Shown piece after piece: positions 4,898 through 5,777 of a stretch of DNA of 5,777 bases. The first letter of the stretch is position 1. Each line of letters opens with the position of its first letter. Under the pieces are notes generated by a model, which saw only the letters and a program-made list of their open reading frames with translations, was not told the DNA's origin and ran no database searches. This stretch comes from Novosphingobium sp. (GTDB lineage: Bacteria > Pseudomonadota > Alphaproteobacteria > Sphingomonadales > Sphingomonadaceae), in the NCBI GenBank assembly GCA_028697875.1, contig JAQVEQ010000179.1, forward strand, positions 1-5,777, given 5' to 3'. The position numbers and the translations under genes were made by a program.

Positions 4898-5777
4898 GCC
4901 GGCTGCCACAACGGCAGGTCCAGCACCAGGCAGGCACCCGGCGTGCCGTCCAGCCGGTCGGTTGCGGCAAGGGTTCCGTCGTGCGCTTCGGCGATGGTCC
5001 GGGCAATGGCGAGGCCGAGCCCGCTGTGCTGGCCGAAATCCTCCGATTCCGGGCGGACGGAATGGAACCGCTCGAAGATCTTTTCGCGTTCGCTTTCGGG
5101 AATGCCCGGCCCCTCGTCGCAGACCATTACCCAGACGCGTTCCTGCGTGGTGGTCACAATCACGTCGATGGCCCCTCCGGACGGGGAAAAGGACACCGCG
5201 TTGTCGAGCAGGTTCTCTATCACCCGCTCGATTCGCGCCGGTGCGCCGAGCACTTCCGCGCGCCCGGTCCCGCGCCGTTCGAGCCGGATGACGCGGCCGG
5301 CATTCTCTCCGCGATCCTCGCGCGCGGCGATCGCATTGGCGATCAGCCGTTCGATGTCGAGCGGTTCGAAAGTCGTGCGGCTCAGTTCCGCGTCGATCCG
5401 GCTGGCATCGGCGATTTCGGTCACCAGCCGGTCGATCCGCCGGACGTCGTGCATCGCGATCGCGGTCAGTTGGCGGAGCAGTCCGGGATCGTCGACCTTG
5501 CCCAGCGAGTCGAGTGCGCTGCGCAGGCTCGCCAGCGGGTTCTTGATCTCGTGCGCGACGTCGGCGGCGAAATGTTCGACCGCGTCGATCCTTTGCCGCA
5601 AGGCCCCGGTCATGTCGGAAATCGCGCGGGCCAGCATGCCGATCTCGTCGCGCCGTTCGGGCAGGCGGGGGACTTCGACTTCGCGGTCGCGGCCGAGGCG
5701 GACGCGCACGGCGGCGCGGACCAGGGCGCGCAGCGGCTGGACGATAGTACGCGCGAGGAACAGCGAAAGCTGGATCC
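4894..5777 (-). CDS. chvG: ChvG/ExoS-type sensor histidine kinase (N-terminal part outside window)
   Basis: The last 293 residues of a membrane sensor kinase; the frame runs open through the window edge. The visible part starts at the end of a transmembrane helix (LSLFLARTIVQPLRAL), followed by the HAMP domain (to about residue 60, RRDEIGMLARAISDM). The H box is HFAADVAHEIKNPLASLRSAL, with His75 of the fragment (codon 5551-5553) as the phosphoacceptor. The N box is NLLDNAVSFSPSGG (188-201), then DEGPGIPESE (220-229), FERFHS (234-239) and HSGLGLAIARTIAEAH (250-265). All catalytic boxes are intact. ChvG proteins have about 500-550 residues, so the first helix and the periplasmic sensor domain are missing. 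The ChvG name rests on H-box wording and on the hprK/HPr/EIIA neighbourhood. The partner regulator ChvI is expected just upstream. In rhizobia and Agrobacterium the ChvG/ChvI pair controls acid response, exopolysaccharide and cell envelope. Confidence 0.88.
   Translation of the reverse strand, partial: IQLSLFLARTIVQPLRALVRAAVRVRLGRDREVEVPRLPERRDEIGMLARAISDMTGALRQRIDAVEHFAADVAHEIKNPLASLRSALDSLGKVDDPGLLRQLTAIAMHDVRRIDRLVTEIADASRIDAELSRTTFEPLDIERLIANAIAAREDRGENAGRVIRLERRGTGRAEVLGAPARIERVIENLLDNAVSFSPSGGAIDVIVTTTQERVWVMVCDEGPGIPESEREKIFERFHSVRPESEDFGQHSGLGLAIARTIAEAHDGTLAATDRLDGTPGACLVLDLPLWQPA

Overview
The window is GC-rich, densely coded chromosomal DNA, most likely from an alphaproteobacterium and probably a sphingomonad (Sphingomonadales: Novosphingobium, Erythrobacter or Sphingomonas type). 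The main reason is the gene order: a ChvG-type sensor kinase, a very short HPr kinase, RapZ, a mannose-family EIIA and HPr. This is the regulatory PTS cluster typical of that class. The taxon is inferred from gene content and base composition, not from a search.

Plus strand, 1-1427: the 3' end of rmuC (its start lies before the window), then, after 61 bases, a predicted outer-membrane lipoprotein of unknown function with an SH3-like C-terminal part. Minus strand, 5777-1402 (read right to left): a chvG-like histidine kinase cut by the window end, hprK, rapZ, a mannose-family EIIA gene, HPr (ptsH), a SpoU/TrmH-family RNA methyltransferase and a small META/HslJ-like lipoprotein. These seven genes point the same way, with gaps of at most 61 bases. 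Two junctions are 4-base stop/start overlaps (chvG/hprK ATGA, HPr/methyltransferase GTGA), so one operon or a chain of overlapping transcripts is likely. The two strands converge at 1402-1427, where the 3' ends of the two lipoprotein genes overlap by 26 bases. A strong hairpin just past the plus-strand stop lies inside the minus-strand coding sequence.

How the genes work together (family knowledge plus inference): HPr has the phosphorylatable His18 and a Ser51 at the HprK target position, and EIIA has the active His9. No sugar permease (IIB/IIC/IID) is present, so this is a regulatory phosphorelay and not a transporter. HprK would set HPr-Ser phosphorylation according to metabolic state. ChvG (with ChvI outside the window) senses the envelope or acid environment. 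RapZ is an RNA-binding/NTPase regulator, in enterobacteria of amino-sugar synthesis. The cluster therefore joins an envelope sensor, carbon/nitrogen state sensing and RNA-level control in one transcription unit.

No RNA genes, insertion sequences, CRISPR arrays or phage genes were seen, and no gene-free stretch is longer than 61 bases. The gene set is largely known. The less ordinary points are the hairpin in the convergent overlap, a 15-base tandem repeat that builds a lipoprotein signal peptide, a CTG run in rapZ, and the unusual leader sequences of the EIIA gene and rapZ.
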